A stretch of 64,000 nt of DNA from Oxyruncus cristatus (lineage: Eukaryota > Chordata > Aves > Passeriformes > Cotingidae), in contig VXAY01004337.1 of assembly GCA_013399855.1 (NCBI GenBank), positions 1,150,068 through 1,214,067 of the forward strand. Reading direction: 5' to 3'. The position numbers were made by a program, and so were the translations under genes. Numbering within the stretch: the first letter of the stretch is position 1; each line of letters starts with the position of its first letter. A model generated the notes under the pieces. It saw nothing but the letters and a program-made list of their open reading frames with translations. It did not search any database and was not told the DNA's origin. Positions 48,083-59,947 of the stretch are shown piece after piece.

Positions 48083-50189
48083 TGATTTGGCAGGCCACCT
48101 CACCATGAGGACATTCCAGCACTTCCAGGGACATGAATTTGGAACAAAGAGTTCAATGGCATGAGGCTGACAATTGTTTGTTTTTTAGAGTTACCATGTA
48201 ATGTTAAAAGAGTATCTTGCCTTAATGTGAAATCTTGATGTGGTGGTATCTAATGATCTATTAATCTGGGAAAAAATGTAAACCAAAAGATAATAAACAT
48301 AAACAGTGTTTAAACCGCAAGCATTCCTCGGAGTAAATGACAATATAATTAAACTTTAACTCAACAACGCAGATTTTTGTAGTGCATAATTTAAATTGTG
48401 TAAGATGCTTTAGCAATATGTTTAACATTAACTTAAAGCAAGTAATTTTAGGAACCAGGATCTGATCTTTCTCTTATTGACCTCAGTTGTGCAGCTTCCA
48501 CAGGCTGTGTCTGTACTACAGCATCTTTGTCATGTGCTTCAGAGACCTATTCCTGGAGAATCGCCCTCTGTGTCCTGGCTTCATCCTAGAAGGACATGGG
48601 CCTGCACACCATGCCGCTCCAAAGCTGAGGTTCCTTCACATGAAACTGAAGGATACAGCACAAGGAGCTGCAGGGTGATGGGCTGGGAAGGCCAGGAAGA
48701 AGGAGCACTTGGGGACTGCCCAGCTCACCTTACCACAGCTGGTGTCCCCTTCTGGCGACATGAGTGGCTATACTGTGTTCAACCAGGGGCCTGTGTACCC
48801 TTCTTGCCTGTGTCTGATCTCAGCTGAAAGTGTACGCTTGGCAAGAGTATAACAAAAGGGAAATAATGTAGCATTTCTCCCTCGGAACATGCTTCTATGT
48901 GTCTGCAGCCATCAGGTTTGGGACTTTGGATCTTCTATTTTCAGCTGATACATTAGTATTGCTACCTGCTGGTCAGGATATGTGCCTGGGAACCAGAATT
49001 CTGGCAGTTTTTGCTAGGAAGACCCCAAGCTTTTTCTTCAAGTCTTCTTCTACTGAAGAGAAACTCTCAAATTTAATGAGGTTGGATGACAGTTCAAAGC
49101 TTCCTTTACCTTGCTTGCTCTGCAAAGCTTTCTAGGTATCTTAGCCAAAGGAAATATTTTATAGGCCACACTTCGTATACTCATGTTGCCAGCTCAAGGA
49201 GCCTTGCATCGTGGGAGCTGTGGTCCCATGCCTTTCTCAGGGCAGTGGAGATCGGGCAGGAGGCTCATCCCGTGGGCACTGCTGCACACCTGAGACCCAG
49301 CTAGGAAGATATCTCTGGATGATTTGTCTGTCTTGCCCTAGCCCCAGATGACGCCTGAGCCCTTATGAGGTACACAGTTTTAGGACAAACGAAGATACCT
49401 GGCAGACCTGTACCTGCTGTGACTATATGCAGGTAGGCTTGTGCTTGGCTTTTGAGTTAAGAGTAAAATAGAGTAGAATACACGTTTGCTAGTAAGTGAA
49501 GCCAGACAGGCAAAACGGGAGACAGGTACTCACTGAAGAATTCTGGGGACTGACAGTCTTAACCACAGCAACTAAGAACCATCAACAGGCAGCACTGCTA
49601 ACTAAACAGCATCAGTTCCATAGTATTGCATGTCTGTATAAACATAAATAATGAACAAATTTAGAAATATGCATAAGTATATAAATTAAAAAACCTCTTT
49701 GCTATGCTCTTGAATGAGGCTCTATAAAACTGGGAATTTGGGATTTAGTGGGGGTTACAGGGTGGCCAAGCTGTGGTTCCCAGAGCATTTGACAACAGCC
49801 TCTGGAGAGCTGGCTGGTCATGTGCTAATGGCTCCTCTTCATGTTTCCAGCCACAAAAGTACAGCCACAAGAATCAAGAGCTATATTAAAACATTCTTAG
49901 CATAGTGGTTCCTCATGTTCTTCCCATTGTGAGGAGAGGCATTTCTACAAGGACTTTGTGACTGAGAATAGCATCCAGGAGTTTTCAGCTCATTAGGCAA
50001 CCTGGGTATAAAATTGTGGACCAAACTGAGAAAAATTCTGGAAATTTGCTTTATGCTGGTAGTAGTTCACATGACTGACATTTAAGCTGTAATGGTTTCC
50101 CAGAAGTAGGAGCTGGTGAATTTGTGAAGGTAGCTCTTTCAGAATTGACCTAAGACATTTTTTCTGGGATAAAAAAAGGATGTACAAAC
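48083..50189. other. Unique non-coding sequence
   Basis: No gene recognised. A moderately GC-rich stretch at 48480-48830 keeps a 116-codon plus frame open without recognisable domains. Confidence 0.5.
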
Positions 50190-50392
50190 AGCACTGGAAT
50201 AGGCTTCCAGGAGAAGTGCTCACAGCACCAAGCCCGATGGTGTTCACCGGGATGAAGTTCAAGAAGCATTTAGACAATGCTCTCAGGCACATGGTGTGAC
50301 TTGAGGTTGGTCCTGTGCAGGGTTAAGAGCTGAACTCAATGACCCTTATGGATCCATTCCAACTCAGCATATTATCTGGTTCTCTGATTTTT
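50190..50392 (+). mobile_element. CR1 LINE, 3' end
   Basis: Plus-strand blocks 'cactggaataggcttccagg', 'aagttcaagaagcatttaga', 'caatgctctcaggcacatgg', 'ttggtcctgtgcagggtt' and 'cttatggatccattccaact' match the 3' end of CR1 copies that carry the 'atggtgtgac' block. This differs from the copies at 35229 and 41170. The terminal tail is decayed (TCTGGTTCTCTG). Confidence 0.9.
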
Positions 50393-53300
50393 ATTGAGAT
50401 TCTTCTCCTTTCTATGCAAAGCTGATTTAAAGTAGTACTAGACTCATTATAGCATGTGCACAGGAACAGACCGCATATTAAAATAAGCAAGAAAACAAAA
50501 GCAAATATATATACTTCTTCCTACCGTCTCTCTCCGCAAGGGTGATTTTATGTCTGTTCCAATTCACACAATTGGACTTTGGTAGGGCACTTAATCTGGA
50601 GCTCAAAACCCAGAATTTGTCCACAAATGGTTTAAATCTTCAGATAGCTGATACACAATGTGACCAGTCAGCATACACAGAAAATAGCTGGCAACAAGTT
50701 GCAGCTAGCTGTATGTGTTTTACTCCCTTGCTATTGTCACTGGCTTGAGAAATAACTTACTTTGGGAAATTATATAACTTCAAAAAAGAACAATTGACAG
50801 TTGTCCAGGGGACAAGAATAATCCAGCTTTTTCTGTTAATGTTTTCCAAAATGAAAGCCAGGTCCAACTCTCTTTAAAAACTCTCTTTTAAAATTAACTG
50901 CTTAACTGTGTTCTGGCTAATGTATGCATATAAAGTACTAGGTCTTGTTGAGAAAATGGATCCTGAGAAAACTTTAAAGAGACACCTATTCTTGAAGAGA
51001 AGTTGCAGTAGCACAGCAGCTGCCTTGGACACTGTGGTCAGCCGAGAAGCTGCTGCTCATGCATCAGTGCTGCAAAATGTCTTGTTCTGTATTTAGATCA
51101 GGAAAGAGACAACAGGGAATGTGTCTTCTGTGTATGAAGTACTGACTGCATCAGGCAGGGTAATTAGGACACTTCATGAGAAGGCAGCAAGAAGTTTAAA
51201 GCTGAGAAGAGGATATGCTTTTTCACATGAGAAGGAATGAATTTCTGGATACAGCTATATCACACTCATAGTACTCAGGTCCTAAAAGGATAGAAATGGG
51301 ACTAAAGGAATTTAATAGTGGGGAAATTCGAAGAGAAACTTAAAATACCTGTCTTTCAGAACAAAAAAAAACAGAAACATCTCAGTGAAATAGAAATGGT
51401 TCTCACACTTTTCTCTCTCATTTTTTTGGCATTTTTCCTCTTTGGAGACTGGCTCCCAGATTAGCCGGGTTGCCAGTCAGTGCCAGGGTGGCATGTCTTA
51501 TTTTCCCCTGGTGATAACTGCTAAAATTCAGAGTAAGTTTATGCCATTTAACCAAACCAAGTAAGTGGTAAAAAAGAAAAGGAAAAAATAGTGCATCAGT
51601 TTGATTGAATACTTTCAGATACTATGAGATTGGACAAACATGTACAAACCACATTGCTCTAGCCACAGTTTGAGCTATGGATGGTTTTATCTTTCCATTG
51701 ATAGGAAAAGGCAAGAAAAGTTTGAGTCACATTTTCACATGCCTAAGGGACAGCTTTTCTTCTACTTTCTAGCCACATTTGTCTGGATGTCCCACTGAAG
51801 AGGCTGCTGAAAGGAAACTCTCCCTGTCAGTGCATCACATCTGGGCTGTGCTGCACCCTGGAGCCCACCTTTGTAATCTGGGCACAGTGCAAAGTATTTC
51901 TCTAGGCCTTGGTGTGAGGGAAGGGGAGGGTGCAGGAGAACAGGACGCTTGTAATCCAGGTTTGGGGCCAGACTGGTTTCACTACATGGGCACAGATGAT
52001 GGATGGAAGTGGGCTGTACATGATGCATTTTTATTTTTGGGAGTTCATCAAGAACTATCCAGAGGATGGGGCAAAATTTTCTGTTAAACAGTCTCAAAAT
52101 GCACCTAGATAAATTAAGTAGTATTTCTATCTTGCAATATCGGCACCAGAATACTGCAAAGCAGCCATCATTTCATACTCCTTTTGGACATTTCTGGGCT
52201 TTTGAAGCACATTTTTCCCATTTGGAGCAGCATATCTCTGTGCTGCTGCTTTAGAAAAGAAGCAGATTAATGGGACGCATCCCAGTCCAATCGAGTCATT
52301 GCAATGGTGGAAACACAACTATTCAAAGAAAAGAATTAAACAATTCAGCTGTTCTCTTCCATTTGTATTAGGTTTAGGTACCAGTTGCTATGGTAGTAGA
52401 GAAAACTATGTCAAATTATGTCCTTTTTAAATCTGCAGAATTCTTTTGTATTTCAGCAACACAGAGTGTGTTTATAGTTAGTACCAGGCATATATCGGGT
52501 GTATTTTATTTTGTAGCTCAGTAGCATTGTTTTAGATTGGCTGAAAATGTTGCCAGACATTTCATTTTTAATTTATTTCTGCTTTAAAATGGCCAAATTT
52601 TAAAATTTAAAATATGTTTTTAAAATGTAAAGTATTTTAGCCATTGCCATTTTTACTCATTCAAAACATCTATGAAATTACATATGACTTTATAAAAGCT
52701 GCCAAAATCTGAACTTTTTCAGTGGCTGTTTTAGCTACTCTAAGAACTGAAGAAATTAATTCAGCCACCTGCATTTTTAAGCATGGTTTATTTCTTCAGT
52801 CTTTGCTAGAATGCTTTTCCCACAAAGTTCATTCTAGAGTTGTTGGAAAGATATTTTCATCTTTGGGGATTTGCAGGAATCAGTCCAATATGTATGTTTT
52901 AATGATTTTTTTTATCATTAATATCTTATAGTCATTCACCCTTTGCTGCCTCCCACTTTACATAATGAGTATTAGACTCACTGAGAAATCATCTCTTAGA
53001 AACAACACACAGAAAGTACGGAAGGGGGGCCAACAACAGAATGCTTGAAGGCAACAGTGGTGAGGATGCTGAAAAACACATCAGCAAGATAGGAAACAAG
53101 GGGATTTGGAGGTTAGTGGAGAGGGAGTGAGTAGGAAATGGAGGGAGGAACTGAGTGTCAGAAGCAGCTGATAGATTCATTGTCTGGCATTTTCTTAGGG
53201 TAATACTTCCTCCAGTATTATCAACAGCTGAGGCTGCGTCGCCTTGTGTCTTAAACCTCCTGTCTGTGTACCTGACAAACCCTGCCTGGTAACTCTCATA

Positions 53301-55754
53301 TGCATTCCTTCTGCTCATCTTAAACAGGCAAAAATCTTCATTAGTCTATAATATGGATGTAAAAACATCCAGGGCTGAAGGGCGAGAACCACTTGCTTCA
53401 CTAAGTGCCATCTAGACAATTAAAGTATTTCCTGAAAACAGATTTCCTTATAACCAGCACTGGCCACCTGAACTTTAATTTTCCTTCTTTAATATATAAT
53501 TATATAAAAAAGATTATGTATCTTTCTGAAAAAAGGGAAATGGTGAAGGTATATCCATGGACTACTTTACTGAAAATCTTAAAGGATTTTCACATTTTAG
53601 AGAAATTAGGTTTATTTTAAAACCAGACTTGAAAGACTGTCTTTTATTAGGAAACTAACGATGAACAAAGAGCTGAATAAATAAAGCAAACAAATGTTTT
53701 AGAACATAATAAGTGATTAATTTGCTAAAACTGGTCATCTGGTAGTGGGTAGAAAATGAAAAGTAAGTTTTCAATTTTGCAACATAAACACAGTTTATTC
53801 AAATTTCCTGCACACAGACAATTCATAAAATAGGTGACAATCAACATTTATTTGAGACTGTATTTGCTAAATTGATTTTTCAGAAACTGCTTGGACTGAA
53901 TCTCATTTAATAATCTTCCTCACTGTTCATTGTGGGATACACAAGATGTAAGATTTTCTTGCAGCTGGTCAAAGGGAGATTTTACAGAGTTATGCAATAT
54001 TTGTGAATCATGTGCAAAGAGCAAAAAACTGTATGTGCTGAACTAAAAGGAGCAAGAAATAAACCTTAGAGCAACTGATACCATATTTACAAATATAGTC
54101 TTAATACTGAATTCCCTCAATGCCCTTCACAAAGCCTGGGATGGGCACACTAGAACCTGCTAGATGGACCTTTCTACCGCCTCAAACTCTGATGGTGGCC
54201 TTTAGCTTAATTCATGGTCTTTATATAGCCTTTGTAGGCCATTTACGCATCCCTCTGATTCTGACAGGAAGGACATGGTTTGAGGAGCCTCTTGTCTCTG
54301 TGTCCTGCCCATGGTTGCTGCTCCCCCGGTGTCTCCTACCATTTTCCCTCAGGGGAGATGTCCTCTTGCTGTCTCTGCCTCCAGTGCTGATATTAATCAA
54401 TATATAAATGTATAAAAGGTGACCCAAACATGTAATCCTGTATTTTGCAAAAACACATGTTGATTGGCATTTCTTTTATTACTTTTTAAAATTTGTTATT
54501 AGTAGAAATCAACAGCAGCTATTTCACCGCCTTTGATAGCAGGCTGCTGGGAATGTGATTGCTCAGAATGTCTGCTTACACTTCTAACATATTATCACAA
54601 ACTGAGCTTTCTTTTAATCCTATGCAGTTACTGGATGTTCCAAAACTTACTAGAAATGATGATGAATACTAAAGAGCTCCTTGTCTGGCCCTTTTAAAAT
54701 CCATACATGTGAATTATCTGATTTTGTTGTTAGCAAATCTTCATTTGGAATCTGCTGTTTAGCATCCTCTTTAGAAATGGGTATAATGGTATGCAAAATA
54801 TTTTATCATACATATAAATCTGTCTTTTTCCCCAGCCACAAGGCCAGAAATATTTAAGTACTTCTGTCCTCTTCTACTAAAACCATTGTTGGGATTTCTT
54901 TTATTTTAGTTATGCTTAAAGTTTATTTGTCCTTAATCTTTTTTTTTCCTAAAGATATATTATCATGTCCTTTTTCCTCCCTTATTCACTTCCCACTGTA
55001 CCGTGATATTTGATGTCGTCAACTTTCTTGCTTTTCCATTTGTTTCATAATTTTTATTAAATTTTTCTTCTAAGTTATTATTATTTTAAAAGAACACCAA
55101 TGCAAAACATTGTCTTTGTCTCTCGGATTTTTTGTACCTGAGAGAGTGTTCTTTAATTCTCAATTAGCATGTGTATTTTTTATCTCTAAAAGAAAATGTG
55201 GGCTTGACGACAGAAGTACTGTTTTAAGACTAATAGCCACGTGATCAGACTAGAGAATCAGAAAAGCACTCTCTGGCCTTGTAAGCAGTAGAAAAATTCA
55301 GGAGCACAGCACTTGGATCATGAATATGGTCTTGCATATTTGTTTCCTGAGCTTGCATGGATAACATTCCTCTACAGCTGTTCCAGTAAAGGAGGCTGAG
55401 CCCTGTCCAGAAACTTGCACGCCTGCATTGCTTTGAAGTGTAGCTTGTCAGTAAAGGCTTTCTGTTACCTCTTCCATAAGCCTGTGCAAAGTGCTTGAGT
55501 GCATTTTGTCCTTTATTTTATTCTTTTTTCTTTTGCAATTAAACATTTATAATATCCTTACCCTGAAAACATGATGTTACCTTTCAAGAAGGAACAACAT
55601 AGATCTTAGGAGGCTGGATGACTATTGAATCAGTTTTCTTATCTATGCCCCAGTAACACACAACTGAAGAGAAAGTCAGGATGTCAAAGAAAAATGACAA
55701 TTGCCAAGTCCAGAACAAATGACTCATCTCTTGGTATCATACAAGGTTATTTCA
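50393..55754. other. Unique non-coding stretch
   Basis: About 5.4 kb without a supportable gene. Notably AT-rich, with A/T runs, at 52550-52700 and 54900-55200. Frames at 51762-52097 and 51779-52087 overlap antisense and match nothing known. Confidence 0.55.
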
Positions 55755-56040
55755 TAGGTCTTCATGTCATAGAATGCTGTGGATGATAATATTATAGACC
55801 TGTTCAAAAAAGGATTTGATATATTCATGGAATACAAATATAATGAAGAATATTATATAGAAAGAAACCCTCTGTGATTAACAGAGAGACTGAACACTGA
55901 GAATATCGTGGAGAAAGCACCACTTTCTGCTTGCCCTATGTTTATGCTGTTTCCTGGGCATCCACTGCTGAGCACTGTTGGAGGCTCATGCTGGAGTAGA
56001 TGGACTTTTGGTCTGACCCACATGGCTGCCTTCTGCAATT
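55755..56040 (+). mobile_element. Ancient CR1-type LINE relic
   Basis: Blocks 'gacctgttcaaaaaaggatt', 'tgatatattcatgga', 'cactgctgagcactgttgga', 'gctggagtagatggactttt' and 'ggtctgacccacatggctgc' follow the 3' end of the older CR1 lineage common in turtles and crocodilians ('gatggacctttggtctgacc'). It is clearly more decayed than the other CR1 copies here. The direction is set by the 'tctgacccacatggct' end. Boundaries approximate. Confidence 0.8.
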
Positions 56041-57221
56041 AATCGTGTTTGAGTCAACCGAAGTAGTAGAATAATTTGGACTGGCAGCGAGGCTTGACCA
56101 ACATGGGGTTTTGTTGAAATATTTATAATTCTGATAAAGCAAGACTGAAATGAAAGAATAAAGGAAACACAATAACTCTTCCCCTGTTTCTTCTTATTGT
56201 GGTTTCATTCCTTTGTTTCTTGATGTGGATTCCAGAAAATTAATTGAGCATTAAGACCTAAAGAGCAGTACTTTTGGGGCTGATTATTGCATGCCTCAGC
56301 TGCTATAATAAGGTATGAGTTAATGACTTTAACCACCTGAAAAGTGCAACAATTTCCCTGTAAATTCTTGTGCCCAGAGTTACTCATTGCCTGATCACTT
56401 AGTCTCTAGCTCAGGATAACGTAGCAATTGCAAAAGCAGAAACCTACTGCTATTGCATTTAAGAAGTGTTAAATAAAAATAAGTTTAAAAATAAGTCCAG
56501 ATTCTTGTACTTCCTGGACATTACTGTCCTGTGCGTGACATACCTGGCAGTGAGTCAGCACATTGCGTTCATGTCTGAAGTTTGGAAGCTGTTTCATAAC
56601 TAAAGGGAAACCTGTGACCAATCTATAAAGTCAACCAGGCCTGTATCTGGCAGCACCACACGTTGTAATATTGATGTTAGATCAGGCTTGGCTGGTACAG
56701 AGAATGCTATTGAGTTGAATTTTGAGCGTGCTGTCTGTGTGCTTCTTGAAGGTCAGTCAGTGCTATCAGTAAGTTTTCCTCTCAGCTCTATTTGCAGGAA
56801 ATGAGCAAAAATCCTGTCTGCTTTGAGTGCTTTTCTGCTTTTAACAAGACAGAAGAAAGGGTAAACTGAAATTCAGTGCCATTCAGGTTCCCGGAATTCT
56901 GTATGCTCTACATAAAAGGACTAAGTATTTTTTCTCATACGGATAACTGTGTCTGTAAAATGCTGAGTGACTGTCCAGTGAACATTTCAAGGTTGTACAG
57001 GAACATCCTAGCAATGTGAGGAACTGAAAGGCTTACTTTCGGGTTTCAACTTCTTCAAGACAAAGACAATCCTTTCTCCTGTATTTTCCCAATGTTTTGG
57101 GCAATTGTGTCTGCTACTGGTTGGAAATTGTGCCTGCTGGTAATGCTGTCTGTGTTTATTAATAGCAATAACAACAAAAGGTGGAAGCTAATGGAGACAA
57201 AGGATGGTAACTTGCACTAAT
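56041..57221. other. Unique non-coding sequence
   Basis: No gene or repeat recognised. Confidence 0.5.
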
Positions 57222-57360
57222 TTATGTTCTTTTCCCAGCTTTGTCACACACTTGATATGTGACCTTGAAGAATTTGTTTAATCTCTTTCTGGTTTAATGT
57301 TCCTCCAGAGACGTGGGATAACAGTGCTTAGAAAGGGTGTCAGGAGGCTTAATTCAGAAG
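57222..57360 (+). mobile_element. MIR SINE relic
   Basis: Plus-strand similarity to the MIR core runs in order: 'cccagctttgtcacacactt', 'gatatgtgaccttgaagaat', 'ttaatctctttctgg', 'aatgttcctcc', 'gtgggataacagtgctta' and a 'caggaggctta' end. The 'tgtgaccttg' block, the string of pyrimidine blocks after it and the spacing are characteristic. Ancient and decayed. Confidence 0.78.
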
Positions 57361-59083
57361 CGATTGTGAAGCCTACCAGTCTCCACAGAGAGTCCGTGTT
57401 CTGTACATGGCACAGATGATTGTCCTTGTGGCAAAGGGTCTGCAGAAACATGAACAGGTCATCAAAACAAGAACTCTCATGAGTTCTCATGAAAAATGTC
57501 AGATTGACCCTTTCTGCCACCTTCCTATAGCTTGGAGACAAATAAGGCAAAATGAGGGAATTTCTGTCTGAAGCAACACCAGGACAGGAAATACTCCCTT
57601 TAAGTAAGCAAAAACTTGAAGCAAAGTGGAAGAAAGAGTCTGCCCGAAGGACAATGGCTATTGCATTTGCTAAGAACCAAAATATTCTCTGCTTTACACG
57701 AGTGTCTCTCTGCCATCCTAATGGCTCTCTCAGCCTTCAGCAAGGGCTGAAACAGGAGCAGCCACTGGCCTTGACCCAGGCATCCCCAGCCACGTCAGGC
57801 CCCTACCCTGCTAATAACTGCAAAGGCAACTTTTTCGGTGGCAGCAGTGGGGCTGAGGAGTCGAACTGGTGAGCTCCTGGAAGGCAGCGCAGCTGCCAGC
57901 CCTGTTATCTCCCAAGGCATGCCTGTGAAGGGAGCTGCCTGAGGATGTGATTTACAGTATGAGGCTGGATCCCCCTTGTTCTGTGAGTGGCATGGCAGCG
58001 GCGACAAGCACCACCTCCTGAGGAAGGGGTGACCGGAGCTGGGGTCCTGACGGTGAGGGATTAAACGAATAACAGACTTGGATGTGATACAACCCAAACC
58101 TCCTTCTTCCCGTAACAAATCTGCAGCTCTGAGGATCTTATTTTGAAGTACCTCTGGGAGATACCGCCCTTCCTTTCTCTCGGTTTATCCTTGCTGCAGA
58201 GTGTGTCTGTGCTGTGGCATGTGGACCTGCCTGAACTTTCTGGCATGCAGAGCTACGCCTTTCCCAATGAACTCCTAAATCACATCACCATTGTAAATTT
58301 TCTTTTATTGCTTTTAAAAAATTTTCTCGCAGCAGCCCTATCCTTTCAGTCAGAGCCTCTTGCTCAAAGACACCACTCTGCAAATCCTCAGGGAGGCACG
58401 GTTCCTCCTCTGAAGAGCACAGACTCTGGAGTCCATTTTTCATTTATGGGCAGTCCTTTCTGAATACATCTAGGGAAGGTCTGCCAGAAATGCACATGTG
58501 AACATGTACCCATATGAGTAAAAAAAATGTCACTAGATTAAGGGAGTATTGTGCACAATTCAAATGCTTCACTTGTTTCCCCAGATTCGTATTAACAAGG
58601 AGATATTAAACCCTTATTTCAACCAGTTCATGACTAAATGCAACTCCGACACTTGGAGCATTTTGCAGTTTTGAGACTTTTCTTGTCCAATTTAAGTTTT
58701 TTGGATCAATGTCTGGAGTATATCTATTAAGTGATCGAGGACAGCACCAATGTACTTAGTATATTGAACAGGTCAGGAAAGATATGAAGGAAATACAAAT
58801 GGCAACAGTTAGCCAACATACCAACTTGTATGTGGTAGAAAACTCCACATTTTGTTTAGCTTTTTCATGGTGTTCCACATCAAAAACACTGCTGAATGGG
58901 AATGGCTTGGTAAATGTCACAAAAGAGTTTCAGCATTTTATAGCATTAAGCATGGGTTTCAGGGGAGTGAAACACATGCCACAGAAGGTGTCTTCAGCTG
59001 TGGCATGTCACCACTGGATGCACTGGCATTTCGTTTCACTGACATGCATACTATGTGCTGTTGAAATGCTGCAAATTTCACTG

Positions 59084-59096
59084 TTTTTTTTTTTTT
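59084..59096 (+). repeat. T13 homopolymer
   Basis: Uninterrupted T13. It codes a Phe run in an otherwise unremarkable open frame, which argues against that frame being a gene. Confidence 0.9.
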
Positions 59097-59904
59097 GGTA
59101 CATAATCCCTTGGTGGCAGCAAACATGGCATATGAGGCAGTCCAGATCAGAAGTTATTTGTGCATTGTTTTACATCACCCCAAACTTGCTGGATATCCTC
59201 TGCAAATTGCAAGAAAGGAAAAAGTCCCTATTTTAAAATTTGCTTCTAGTTGGTACATTTTTCAGTAATGACAAACAAGGATGAAATTTCATTTTTGTGA
59301 TTTTAGGCAATGAATGTATTTAATCACTGCAGTTGTAGGAATAAATACCAGACTAAGAGTGATCATTTAGACAAGAGAATCAAGAGAAATGTGCTGATTT
59401 GTTATCTGCTGGAGTAACATTTCAGCTATTCGGCGTAAAAATAGTCCAAAATGGACTAAAGAAGTAAAGCCTGAGGCTTTTATATGAACAGGATGATTAT
59501 TTCAAGAAACCATGCTCTATCCTAGATTAGCTCTGTTATATTTTCTTGCTTTTATATTTCTCACATTTATCTCAAAAATTATTTAGTAAAGTTGCATTAA
59601 AGGTTTCTGTTTCTCGTTAGTAAAAAGTAAATAAAATATATTAGAAATTTAAGAGAGAGTGAAAGCTGTGTGTCTATTGAAAGGTGTCTAAGTGACTGGA
59701 TCACAGAGCTAGAAATTTTCCTGGAAAAGACTACCTGACCTGAAACTGAATAAAGGAGAAAAGTTCCACCTTTACCGAATCTTCAAATGGAGGACTTATT
59801 AAACCCTAAAATCTTTCTGCTTCTGGACTGCAACCACCTTTACTGTCTGGAAAATGAAGAGAGCATAACAATGAGAGCTGAGTAAAAGCTCATAGAAGTG
59901 GGGG

Positions 59905-59947
59905 GTTTGTTTGTTTGTTTTGTTTTTGTTTGTGTTTTTGTTTTTGC
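59905..59947 (+). repeat. (TTTG)n low-complexity tract
   Basis: Runs of TTTG and TTTTTG with small length variations after a short G-run; a decayed microsatellite. Confidence 0.8.

Noticed and set aside
57552..57872. 106-codon plus frame rich in Lys/Gln, briefly considered as an exon
   Set aside because: Antisense frames overlap it, no clear splice context, no recognised domain.
58784..59236. 150-codon plus-strand frame
   Set aside because: Crosses a T13 homopolymer, no domain, overlaps another frame on the same strand.
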